A stretch of 64,000 bases of DNA, from positions 32,342 through 96,341 of the forward strand of contig JAUMUE010000002.1 of NCBI GenBank assembly GCA_030530845.1. The letters run 5' to 3'. The stretch's first letter is position 1. The number at the start of each line of letters is the position of its first letter. Source of the DNA: Limosilactobacillus sp. (lineage in GTDB: Bacteria; Bacillota; Bacilli; Lactobacillales; Lactobacillaceae). A program made the position numbers and the translations under genes. Of this stretch, positions 8,464 to 16,350 are shown piece after piece. The notes beneath the pieces were generated by a model. That model was not told where the DNA came from. It did not search any database and saw nothing but the letters and a program-made list of their open reading frames with translations.

Positions 8464-9030
8464 CTAGCGGATATTGTTTGCAACTAAGAGGTCTAAAGTC
8501 TTGCGTGTTTGCTCCCAGTCGTCATTTGTGATTGTCACCAAATCAGTTGCGTGAGTGCGCAGGTCATCTGGCAGTGCCAAGTCGCGTTCGTATTCTGGAC
8601 TATTAATCCGGGCCTTAATCGAGTCGGCGTCATCCCCGCGATCCACCATCCGTTTGATCAACTTGTCCTTGTCCTGGACGGTAATGAAGATGACGGTCAC
8701 CTGGTCGCCGAGCTTGTCACAATATGTTGCAGCGCCCTTGGTATCGAGAACGATCACGTCGTCTTGACCTTGCTTCCACCCTTCTTCTAGCCCTTCTAGA
8801 GATGAACCGTACCGTGAGCCGTCATAGGTGACTGATTCGAGCAGGTGGAGTTTTTGAATTGATTCGGATGTTTCGAAATGGTAGCTAACACCGTCGACCT
8901 CATTTTGCCGTGGCGCCCGGGTCGTGTGAGTGATGACCTGGTGCATACCATATTGGTCACGCAAGTAGTTGGCGACAGTCGTCTTTCCTGCGCCGGCTGG
9001 ACCACAAATTACATATACGTGATTGCTCAT
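8464..9030 (-). CDS. Guanylate kinase-like P-loop protein
   Basis: A 188-residue protein with a P-loop GPAGAGKTT at residues 10-18 and the guanylate-kinase pattern: a THTTRAPR segment (about 36-43) as in GMP-binding kinases, YHFE (about 51), and VIVLDTKGA as Walker B. It is not the main housekeeping Gmk in motif detail (Gmk usually has GPSGVGKGT), so it may be a nucleotide kinase-like paralogue. It starts 1 base after the Nudix gene stop, suggesting translational coupling. A shared role in nucleotide clean-up is plausible but inferred. Confidence 0.78.
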   Translation of the reverse strand: MSNHVYVICGPAGAGKTTVANYLRDQYGMHQVITHTTRAPRQNEVDGVSYHFETSESIQKLHLLESVTYDGSRYGSSLEGLEEGWKQGQDDVIVLDTKGAATYCDKLGDQVTVIFITVQDKDKLIKRMVDRGDDADSIKARINSPEYERDLALPDDLRTHATDLVTITNDDWEQTRKTLDLLVANNIR

Positions 9031-9031
9031 G

Positions 9032-9448
9032 CTATTCCCCTACCAGGTGTGCGTTGACCTGATCTAACAAGTCCTTCAAGTTGTCGTAAGTCAGGCGTTC
9101 ATGTGCATCTGTGTAGTTAAACCAACCACAGTTTTTGATTTCTTCTGCTTGCAGTTCGATGTCTTCTGCGTCCTTTAATTCGGCCGTGAAGAGTGTCATC
9201 TGCTTGCGGTTACCATTTGGCAAATCATATTCGGTGTAGACCTTGAAGCTAGTGTCGATTGGCAGGATCAATTGCGTTTCTTCACGAATTTCACGTTCGG
9301 CGGTCGCTAATAAGCTTTCATCGCCCTCAACGTGACCCTTGGGAAAGCCCCAGAAGTGTCCCTTATTTTGACTTTCTAACAGCAGGTATTGGATTTCACC
9401 ATCACGCTTACGGTATACAACTGCACCACTTGTAACTTCGATTGCCAT
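9032..9448 (-). CDS. Nudix hydrolase, bis(5'-nucleosyl)-tetraphosphatase type
   Basis: A 138-residue protein whose residues about 38-60 hold a complete Nudix box (G.....E.......REIREETQL), with the metal-binding glutamates intact. The N terminus (TSGAVVYRK) and the GFPKGHVE context match the asymmetric diadenosine tetraphosphate hydrolase subgroup, which splits Ap4A into ATP and AMP. It is the first gene of the minus-strand run with the kinase-like protein and the Fur regulator. The start follows AGAAAGGCGG. Confidence 0.88.
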   Translation of the reverse strand: MAIEVTSGAVVYRKRDGEIQYLLLESQNKGHFWGFPKGHVEGDESLLATAEREIREETQLILPIDTSFKVYTEYDLPNGNRKQMTLFTAELKDAEDIELQAEEIKNCGWFNYTDAHERLTYDNLKDLLDQVNAHLVGE

Positions 9449-9558
9449 GGAAAATTCCGCCTTTCTAATCGTTATTTAATCTTTTAATTGACTTTTAATG
9501 CGTTCTCAGGTTATGATTAGAACCTAACAAAATATATTATAGCAAAGGTGGTTTAAAG

Positions 9559-10950
9559 ATGCGCTTAAACATTCTGCGGAAAGAAAGTCTCGATCGTTAC
9601 CTCGGAGCCGATAAGCAATTTGTTAAGTCGATGAATGCATTCGACTTGATGGCCCTTGGTATCGGTGCCGTAATTGGTACAGGTATTTTCATCTTGCCTG
9701 GTACCGTGGCAGCTACAACAGCAGGCCCTGGGGTGACTCTTTCTTTCCTCTTTTCTGCAATTGTCTGTGCTCTGGCAGCGATGTGTTATGCAGAATTCTC
9801 TTCTGTAATGCCAGTCGCTGGTAGTGCGTACTCATACGGGAATGTTGTGTTCGGTGAATTCTTCGGATGGATTCTCGGATGGGCTCTCGTGCTCGAATAC
9901 ATGTTGTCAGTTGCCTCAGTTTCAACGGGGTGGGCTGCTTACTTCAATTCACTGATTGCAGGATTTGGAATTCACTTGCCAAAAGCTGTGACAGGACCAT
10001 TTGACCCAGCTCATGGTACGTACATTAATATCGTCGCAGTAGTTATTGTTCTCTTAATCACTGCTATGTTATCAAGGGGAATGCAGACTTCCGTACGTGT
10101 TAACAACATCGCCGTGTTAATCAAAATTGCAATTGTTGTTATTTTTATCCTGGTCGGTTTATTCTTTATCAAGCCAGCCAACTATCACCCATTCTTGCCA
10201 TACCACATGAATGGTGTCTTCCACGGTGCAACTGTTGTTTTCTTCGCTTACCTCGGATTTGACTGTATTTCTTCATCAGCCGCCGAAGTTAAGAACCCCC
10301 AAAAGAACATGCCAATCGGAATTATCGGTACCCTTTTGATCGTGACCGTTTTCTACATGGCAGTTTCTGTTGTGCTGACTGGTATGGTCAAGTACACTAA
10401 GTTGGATGTTGCTAACCCAGTGGCATTTGCCCTTCAAATGGTTCACCAAGATTGGATCGCAGAATTGCTTTCCATTGGTGCTTTGATTGGTATGTTCACA
10501 ATGATGGTTACGATGACTTACTCCAGTTCACGTCTGATTTACTCAATTGGTCGTGACGGACTCTTGCCATCTGTCTTAGCAAAGACTGACAAGAAGCATC
10601 ACGTTCCAAAGCTTGCATTATGGACCGTTGCAATTATTATCGCCATCATGGGTGGTCTGGTTTCATTAGACGAACTGACTAAGCTGGTTAACATTGGTAC
10701 CCTGTTGGCCTTCTTCTTCGTTTCTATCGGTATCATTCCATTGCGGAAGCGTAAGGATATCGTAAACGAGAACGGCTTCAAGGTTCCGCTCTACCCAGTC
10801 TTGCCAATCCTTTCAGCAATCGCATGTTTGGCAATGATGTCCATGCTTTCTAAGACAACTTGGATCGCAGCCGGCATCTGGTTCGTAATCGGTATTGTAA
10901 TCTACTTTACTTACGGATACAGCCACAGTAAGCTGAACCAAGAACGTTAA
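9559..10950 (+). CDS. APC family amino acid permease
   Basis: A 463-residue protein with 12 predicted membrane helices. It carries the amino acid-polyamine-organocation signature GIGAVIGTGIFILPG near residues 35-49 in helix 1 and the conserved FFAYLGFDCISSSAAEVKNP segment near residues 226-245. It resembles the cationic-amino-acid-type permeases annotated YfnA in Firmicutes. Substrate specificity cannot be told from sequence. The start follows AAAGGTGG. It is a single-gene unit closed by the terminator at 10966-11010. Confidence 0.88.
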   Translation: MRLNILRKESLDRYLGADKQFVKSMNAFDLMALGIGAVIGTGIFILPGTVAATTAGPGVTLSFLFSAIVCALAAMCYAEFSSVMPVAGSAYSYGNVVFGEFFGWILGWALVLEYMLSVASVSTGWAAYFNSLIAGFGIHLPKAVTGPFDPAHGTYINIVAVVIVLLITAMLSRGMQTSVRVNNIAVLIKIAIVVIFILVGLFFIKPANYHPFLPYHMNGVFHGATVVFFAYLGFDCISSSAAEVKNPQKNMPIGIIGTLLIVTVFYMAVSVVLTGMVKYTKLDVANPVAFALQMVHQDWIAELLSIGALIGMFTMMVTMTYSSSRLIYSIGRDGLLPSVLAKTDKKHHVPKLALWTVAIIIAIMGGLVSLDELTKLVNIGTLLAFFFVSIGIIPLRKRKDIVNENGFKVPLYPVLPILSAIACLAMMSMLSKTTWIAAGIWFVIGIVIYFTYGYSHSKLNQER

Positions 10951-10965
10951 TATTTTTCAAAGATC

Positions 10966-11010
10966 ATCAGGAATCGATGCAGCAATTTGCGTCATTCCTG
11001 ATTTTTTGTT
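10966..11010 (+). terminator. Intrinsic terminator of the amino acid permease gene
   Basis: The inverted repeat ATCAGGAAT / ATTCCTGAT brackets a 19-base loop that is partly self-complementary, and is followed by a TTTTTTG tract. Confidence 0.8.
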
Positions 11011-11064
11011 ACGGTAGAATTCATTACTTACACAAGGAGGAATCAATCTATTTGGTCACAAATT

Positions 11065-12387
11065 GTGGCTAAATACTCTATGGATACTAGAAAAAAAGAT
11101 TATAAGAAAGCACCTGTCACTAACACGCACATCGGGATGTTTATGGCCATCATCCTTGGTCAAATCTCCTGTGGTTACGCCCTCGGAATCAGTGGGACCG
11201 GTCTGGCTCAGGCACAAGAAATGCTGGGCTGGAGCAACTTCTTAGTCGGTCTGATTGGAGCCGGAAGTCTGATCGGGCTGATCGGTAGCGCCCTCATGGG
11301 AAGAATCGCCGACAGTTTCGGACGGAAGGGCTTGCTGATGGTGAACATGTTCTTATTCTCACTTCTTTCGCTGTTGCAACTGGTGATCACGAATCCATGG
11401 CTACTTTTAGTCGTCCGGATTCTGATCGGGCTGATGATTGCGATTGACTACACGGTGGGTAACGCCTGGCTAGTAGAATGGATGCCAGAAAAGGTCAGCT
11501 CACACTTCCAGAGTCGTCTCATCACCTTCTGGACACTCGGCTTCATCTGCTCCTACATCGCAGGGATCACAATCAAAGGCTTCGGTGTTCACAACTGGCA
11601 AGTCATCTTGGCATCGTCAGTGGTACCCGGCCTGATCTGTGCCATCTACCGGAGCATCTACCGCCTGCCCGCATCGCCTAGTTGGGTCGCTACCCACGTC
11701 GACAATGACAAAGCACAGCAAGTTATCCAAGAAAACCTCGGTAAAAAATGGGGACTTTCCCGCAAGCTGATTAAGAGTAAGGCACCAGAAAGCATTTCCT
11801 GGACAGTCTTATTCACCAAGGAATATCGGCGTCAAACAGTGGTCGGTGGACTCTTTTACGCCTGCCAAGCATTTGCGTTCTTCGGAATTTCCATCTTCCT
11901 GCCCTACCTCTTAGCAAATATGCACCTGGGATCCGGCAACCTGTCCGGGATTATCTACAACGTCTGCATGATGGTCGGTGTCGTCCTCGGTAGCTTTATC
12001 TTCAAGATCATAAGTCGCCGCTTGATGCTGATGCTGACATTCTTCCTGCCCGCGTTAGCTCTGATTGCGCTGATTACAGACAGTGAAATGGCGCCAATGC
12101 TGCAGATGGTAGTCTTTGCGTTCTTTGCCGTAATCCTGTCAGCCGGTGTTGTCCTCGACTACCCCTACCCGACTGAATTGTTCGACCAAAAAGTTCGGGC
12201 AACCGGTGTTGGTACTTGTATCACGATCAGCCGTTTTGGTGCAGCCAGTGGGACATTTCTGCTCCCCGTGCTAACAAACATCGGTGGTGCAAAGCTGGCG
12301 ATGGTCGTTTGTGCCGCCGTACTCACTATCGGAGGTATCATCTGTTCAACCTGGGCACCGGAAACCTCACCAAAATACACTAAGTAA
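11065..12387 (+). CDS. MFS transporter (sugar porter-like)
   Basis: A protein of up to 440 residues with 12 membrane helices. The MFS loop 2-3 motif GRIADSFGRKG is present near residue 80. The C-terminal half includes a second, weaker repeat, as in the sugar porter/metabolite-H+ symporter group. The start is unclear: GTG at 11065 and ATG at 11080 both lack a ribosome binding site, while a perfect AAGGAGG ends at 11040. An in-frame ATT at 11050 lies 9 bases after it, and an out-of-frame TTG at 11052 opens a six-codon ORF. The gene converges on potD and ends at a shared terminator. Confidence 0.82.
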   Translation: MAKYSMDTRKKDYKKAPVTNTHIGMFMAIILGQISCGYALGISGTGLAQAQEMLGWSNFLVGLIGAGSLIGLIGSALMGRIADSFGRKGLLMVNMFLFSLLSLLQLVITNPWLLLVVRILIGLMIAIDYTVGNAWLVEWMPEKVSSHFQSRLITFWTLGFICSYIAGITIKGFGVHNWQVILASSVVPGLICAIYRSIYRLPASPSWVATHVDNDKAQQVIQENLGKKWGLSRKLIKSKAPESISWTVLFTKEYRRQTVVGGLFYACQAFAFFGISIFLPYLLANMHLGSGNLSGIIYNVCMMVGVVLGSFIFKIISRRLMLMLTFFLPALALIALITDSEMAPMLQMVVFAFFAVILSAGVVLDYPYPTELFDQKVRATGVGTCITISRFGAASGTFLLPVLTNIGGAKLAMVVCAAVLTIGGIICSTWAPETSPKYTK

Positions 12388-12388
12388 A

Positions 12389-12428
12389 CTAAAAGCTCCA
12401 AGTAGCCGTGCTACCTGGAGCTTATTTT
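12389..12428. terminator. Bidirectional terminator between MFS gene and potD
   Basis: AGCTCCA-AGTAGC / GCTACC-TGGAGCT stem with a CGT loop and A-rich and T-rich flanks. It closes both converging units. Confidence 0.85.
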
Positions 12429-13501
12429 TATTTGGCAAACATCTTAAATTCAAGGAAGAGGTCGTTGTATACCCCGAGCGTCTTAAGTGGCAAATCTCGG
12501 TAGATCTGCAGGCGCTTCATCGTGCTCTCTGGTGGATAGAAAGCATGGTCAGCAGTGACGCTCTTTGGCAACATCTTTTCTGCCTTGGCGTTTGGTGTGG
12601 CGTAACCAACGTATTCCGCGTTTTGAGCGGCGTTCTTTGGTTCGAGCATGAAGTTCATAAATGCGTAGGCGGCCTTCTTATTCTTCGCCGACTTTGGAAT
12701 CACCATGTTGTCGAACCAGATGTTGGTCCCTTCGCTTGGCACAACATAGTGGAGGTGGTGGTTGACACTCATCATTTCACGGGCATCACCGGAATACGTG
12801 ACACCAACCGCAGCCTCGTCTTGTTCCATGTACATCTTCATTTCGTCGGCCACAACTGCCTTGACGTTTGGTGTCAGCTGCTTGAGCCGGTCCTGGGCCT
12901 TCTTCAGTGTGGCGTAGTTGGTTGTATTAACCGAATCGCCCTGTGAGATCAGTGCCATGGCAAAGACGTCACGCGCACTGTCGACCAGCATCAGGTTGTT
13001 CTTGAGTCTTGGATTCCACAATTGTGACCAGTGTTGGACGTCCTGGGCGGAAATCTTTTGGTCGTTGTAGATAATCCCAAGTGTTCCCCAGAAGTACGGT
13101 ACAGAATAGCGGTTGCCACGGTCAAAGGAACGGTTCAGGAATTGTGGTGCAATGTTGTCGAGGTTAGGCAACTTCTTGTGGTCAAGCGGTGACAGCAAAT
13201 GTTCCTTCTTCATCCGCTGTACCGTGTATTCACTTGGCACAACCAGGTCGTAGTTAGTACCACCCTGGCGAATCTTCGTCAGCATCGATTCGTTACTGTC
13301 GAAGGTTTCGTAGTCGACCTTGTAGCCCGTCTCCTTTTCAAACTTGGTGATCAAATCAGGGTCGATGTAGTCACCCCAGTTGTAGATGGTCAAAAGCTTG
13401 TTGGAGCCACCGCTTTGTTGACGGTTCAAGGCCGTGTTACCGAGCGCCAGTGCCAGGCAGATGGCAAGGATTCCAATGATTACTGTAACGAGTTTTTTCA
13501 T
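12428..13501 (-). CDS. potD: Spermidine/putrescine ABC transporter, substrate-binding protein
   Basis: A 357-residue extracytoplasmic polyamine-binding protein. It has an N-terminal hydrophobic segment (residues about 4-22) acting as signal peptide or anchor, with no good lipobox. The periplasmic-binding-protein type 2 fold follows, with the PotD start LTIYNWGDYIDPDL (about residues 37-50). It hands polyamine to PotB/PotC. It is the last gene of potABCD; its start overlaps the potC stop by 4 bases (ATGA). Confidence 0.94.
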   Translation of the reverse strand: MKKLVTVIIGILAICLALALGNTALNRQQSGGSNKLLTIYNWGDYIDPDLITKFEKETGYKVDYETFDSNESMLTKIRQGGTNYDLVVPSEYTVQRMKKEHLLSPLDHKKLPNLDNIAPQFLNRSFDRGNRYSVPYFWGTLGIIYNDQKISAQDVQHWSQLWNPRLKNNLMLVDSARDVFAMALISQGDSVNTTNYATLKKAQDRLKQLTPNVKAVVADEMKMYMEQDEAAVGVTYSGDAREMMSVNHHLHYVVPSEGTNIWFDNMVIPKSAKNKKAAYAFMNFMLEPKNAAQNAEYVGYATPNAKAEKMLPKSVTADHAFYPPESTMKRLQIYRDLPLKTLGVYNDLFLEFKMFAK

Positions 13502-14310
13502 TGAAGCTCACCACCCTTCGCAGAGCGTTGACGGCGGACACCACGTTTGCTGATGAAGTAGTATCCGACAACGAGCAGGAGTGAGACAAGGAACATCAAT
13601 GCGGACAAAGCGTTAATTTCCAAGTTGATCCCCTGCCGTGCCCGTGAGTAGATTTCCACGGACAGAGTCGAGAAGCCATTACCAGTCACGAAGAAGGTTA
13701 CGGCAAAATCATCGAGTGAGTAGGTCAAGGCCATGAAGTATCCGGCCCAGATTCCTGGTGTGATTGCGGGCAAAACAACCTGCGAGAAGGCTTGCCAGCG
13801 GGTCGCACCAAGGTCATAGGCGGCGTCAACCAGGGTTGGTGACAGTTCGTTGATTTTTGGCAGAACCATCAGTACCACGATTGGAATACAAAAGGCAATG
13901 TGACTCAAAAGGACGGACACAAAGCCAAGCTTAATTCCCAGCATCGTGAAGAAAATCAGGAAGGACGCACCAATGATGACGTCCGGTGACACCATCAAGA
14001 CATTGTTCAAGGACAAAAGGCTGTTTTTGACTTTGCCCCGGGTGTCCTTAATGGCAAGTGCACCAAGCGTCCCAATGATCGTCGCAACCAGTGATGACAA
14101 GAGCGCGATGATGACCGTATTAAAGACGATCGTGATCATCCGCGTGTCAGCGAACAAATCAGCGTAGTGGCGCATGGAGAAACCGTGGTACTTTTCCATC
14201 GTCGTGCCGTCGCTAAATGAGAAGATCACCAGGTAGACAATTGGCGCGTACAAGATGACAAAGACGAAGGCCAAATAAAGGCTTGACCAGCTAAAATGAC
14301 GTTTTTTCAT
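13498..14310 (-). CDS. potC: Spermidine/putrescine ABC transporter, permease
   Basis: A 270-residue membrane protein with six helices. It has the binding-protein-dependent permease EAA loop (DAAYDLGATRWQAFSQVVLPAITPG, near residues 160-184) that docks on PotA. It pairs with PotB to form the translocation channel for spermidine or putrescine. The start at 14310 overlaps potB by 4 bases and the stop overlaps potD by 4 bases, the usual tight packing of this operon. Confidence 0.94.
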   Translation of the reverse strand: MKKRHFSWSSLYLAFVFVILYAPIVYLVIFSFSDGTTMEKYHGFSMRHYADLFADTRMITIVFNTVIIALLSSLVATIIGTLGALAIKDTRGKVKNSLLSLNNVLMVSPDVIIGASFLIFFTMLGIKLGFVSVLLSHIAFCIPIVVLMVLPKINELSPTLVDAAYDLGATRWQAFSQVVLPAITPGIWAGYFMALTYSLDDFAVTFFVTGNGFSTLSVEIYSRARQGINLEINALSALMFLVSLLLVVGYYFISKRGVRRQRSAKGGELQ

Positions 14311-15116
14311 CTTACATGGCCTCCCTTCTGCTTCGCTTCACCGGTGATGAACATAACGATGAACATCGCAATGATCAGGATGACACCGATCGTCGAACCC
14401 ATCCCCCAGTTTTGCGTAGTCAAGAAGTGCTCTTCAATCGCAGTACCAAGGGTGATCACCCGGTTACCCCCGATCAGACGTGTGATCATAAAGAGGGAGA
14501 GTGATGGGATGAAGACTGCTTGGATTCCCGCCTTCACTCCCGGCATGGACAGTGGGAAAACCACCTTGGTGAAAGTCTGCCATTGGTTGGCACCGAGGTC
14601 CTTAGAGGCGTTAATCAGTGATGGATTGATTTCGGCCAAGGAGTTGAAGATTGGCAAAACCATGAATGGGATTTCGATGTAGGCAGCCACGAACATGAAG
14701 CTGGCATCGGTGAAGAGCAGCTGGTGGCTTCCGAGTCCCATGAATTGCAGGAATTGGTTGATTGAACCCGTCCGTGAGAATAAGCCAATGAACGCATACG
14801 TCTTCAGCAATAAGTTGATCCATGTTGGCAAGATCACCAAAAGGAGCCAGAATTGCTTGTTTGGCAGGTTATTCAGCACATAGGCGGTTGGGTATGAAAT
14901 TAAAAGTGTCACCAGCGTAATCAAAAAGGCGTACCAAACCGAATTGAAGGTCATCTTGAGGTACACGCTGGATGACAAGTAATCTGCGTAATTGCCCAGG
15001 GTCAAGTGGCCACTGATGTCAAAAAATGATTGGTAAAAAATCAGGACCAGTGGTGCGATGACGAACAGGACAATCCAAAGTGCGTAAGGAATGATAAACA
15101 GGGTTTTATTCCGCAT
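14307..15116 (-). CDS. potB: Spermidine/putrescine ABC transporter, permease
   Basis: A 269-residue six-helix permease. Its EAA loop NASKDLGANQWQTFTKVVFP (near residues 168-187) mirrors that of PotC. It forms the channel heterodimer with PotC. The start codon overlaps the last base of the potA stop (15116) and the end overlaps potC, so translation is coupled along the operon. Confidence 0.94.
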   Translation of the reverse strand: MRNKTLFIIPYALWIVLFVIAPLVLIFYQSFFDISGHLTLGNYADYLSSSVYLKMTFNSVWYAFLITLVTLLISYPTAYVLNNLPNKQFWLLLVILPTWINLLLKTYAFIGLFSRTGSINQFLQFMGLGSHQLLFTDASFMFVAAYIEIPFMVLPIFNSLAEINPSLINASKDLGANQWQTFTKVVFPLSMPGVKAGIQAVFIPSLSLFMITRLIGGNRVITLGTAIEEHFLTTQNWGMGSTIGVILIIAMFIVMFITGEAKQKGGHVR

Positions 15117-16207
15117 TAGTCGTCCTCCTCGTAACTGTCTAGACGGGCATCGAAGTCCTCTTCAGTTTCGTTGTAACGCATGATATGGATGTCTTCGGGG
15201 TCAAATGAAATACCAACTTTGGCCCCCACTTGCGTCTTATGAATCGAATTAATCTTCCAGGTGTGGTCACGGACGTCGTGAACGGTGATTTGGTAGTCAA
15301 CACCGCGGAATAATTGGGTATCCACGGTCCCAACCAGCTGGCCCTTTTCGACAGTCGTAATGTCCAAATCTTCCGGACGGATCACAACTTCGACCCGTTC
15401 ATTTGGCCGCATCCCCGCGTCGACACACTCAAAGTCCTGGCCGTTAATGTCAACCAGGTAGTCTTCCTTCATGATTCCGGGCACGATGTTACTTTCACCG
15501 ATGAAGTCCGCAACAAAGTGATTCAGCGGTTCGTCGTAGATATCGACCGGCGTACCTGATTGTTGGATCTTCCCGTCGTTGATGATCATGATCTGGTCAC
15601 TCATCGCCAGGGCCTCTTCTTGATCGTGGGTAACGAAAATGAAGGTGATGCCGAGCTTACGTTGGAGTTGACGCAGTTCGGTCTGCATTTGCACCCGCAG
15701 CTTGTGGTCCAAGGCTGACAGGGCTTCATCGAGTAAGAGGACTTTTGGTTCGTTGACAATCGCACGTGCAATCGCAACCCGTTGTCGCTGGCCACCTGAC
15801 ATTGCGGTAATTTCACGTTCGCCGTAACCTTCTAGTTGCACCAACTTGAGGGCTTTTTCGACCCGTGCGTTGATCTCATCCTTCTTGACACCCTTGATTT
15901 GCAGACCAAAGGCGACGTTTTCGGCAACGTTCATGTGTGGAAAGAGTGCGTAATCTTGGAAGACCGTATTAACCTGGCGTTGGTTAGCAGGAACGTCGGT
16001 AACTTCCTTGCCATCGAAGTAGATTTCACCAGTGGTAGGGTGGTCAAAACCCGCAATCAAGCGTAAAATCGTGGTCTTACCTGATCCAGATGGGCCGAGA
16101 AGGGTATAGAACTTCCCAGCTTCGATTTCAAAATCAATGTCCTTCAAGACCGTATTTTCATCAAAGCTCTTTCCTACATGTCGAAATTCCATAATGTTTT
16201 TAGCCAT
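15116..16207 (-). CDS. potA: Spermidine/putrescine ABC transporter, ATP-binding protein
   Basis: A 363-residue ATPase. It has Walker [10 protein letters not shown] near residues 36-44, the Q-loop, signature [13 protein letters not shown], Walker [13 protein letters not shown], and a C-terminal TOBE/OB domain (about 275-355) typical of PotA/MalK importers. It powers polyamine uptake through PotB/PotC. ATG at 16207 is chosen over 16213 because GGAGG lies 7 bases before it and only 1 base before the other. It is the first gene of potABCD, divergent from pepX across 143 bases. Confidence 0.95.
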   Translation of the reverse strand: MAKNIMEFRHVGKSFDENTVLKDIDFEIEAGKFYTLLGPSGSGKTTILRLIAGFDHPTTGEIYFDGKEVTDVPANQRQVNTVFQDYALFPHMNVAENVAFGLQIKGVKKDEINARVEKALKLVQLEGYGEREITAMSGGQRQRVAIARAIVNEPKVLLLDEALSALDHKLRVQMQTELRQLQRKLGITFIFVTHDQEEALAMSDQIMIINDGKIQQSGTPVDIYDEPLNHFVADFIGESNIVPGIMKEDYLVDINGQDFECVDAGMRPNERVEVVIRPEDLDITTVEKGQLVGTVDTQLFRGVDYQITVHDVRDHTWKINSIHKTQVGAKVGISFDPEDIHIMRYNETEEDFDARLDSYEEDD

Positions 16208-16288
16208 TCTCATGCCTCCGCTTCTCTTTTATTTTCACGTAAATTATACATGTTTAAGAGGATTTTTTGGTGTCATACACTCAAAAAG

Positions 16289-16317
16289 TTAACATTCAAT
16301 TCTATCACGTGTAATAA
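16289..16317 (+). promoter_or_regulatory. Probable promoter of pepX
   Basis: TTAACA (-35), 17-base spacer, TAATAA (-10), ending 33 bases before the pepX start. The hexamers are only moderate matches to the sigma-A consensus. Confidence 0.45.
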
Positions 16318-16350
16318 TGGATGTAACTATTTTTTTGCGAGGTAAGCCAA

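Noticed and set aside
12284-12946. A 220-codon plus-strand open frame across the end of the MFS gene and potD
   Set aside because: It lies antisense to potD, whose product is clearly recognisable, has no ribosome binding site and no family resemblance.
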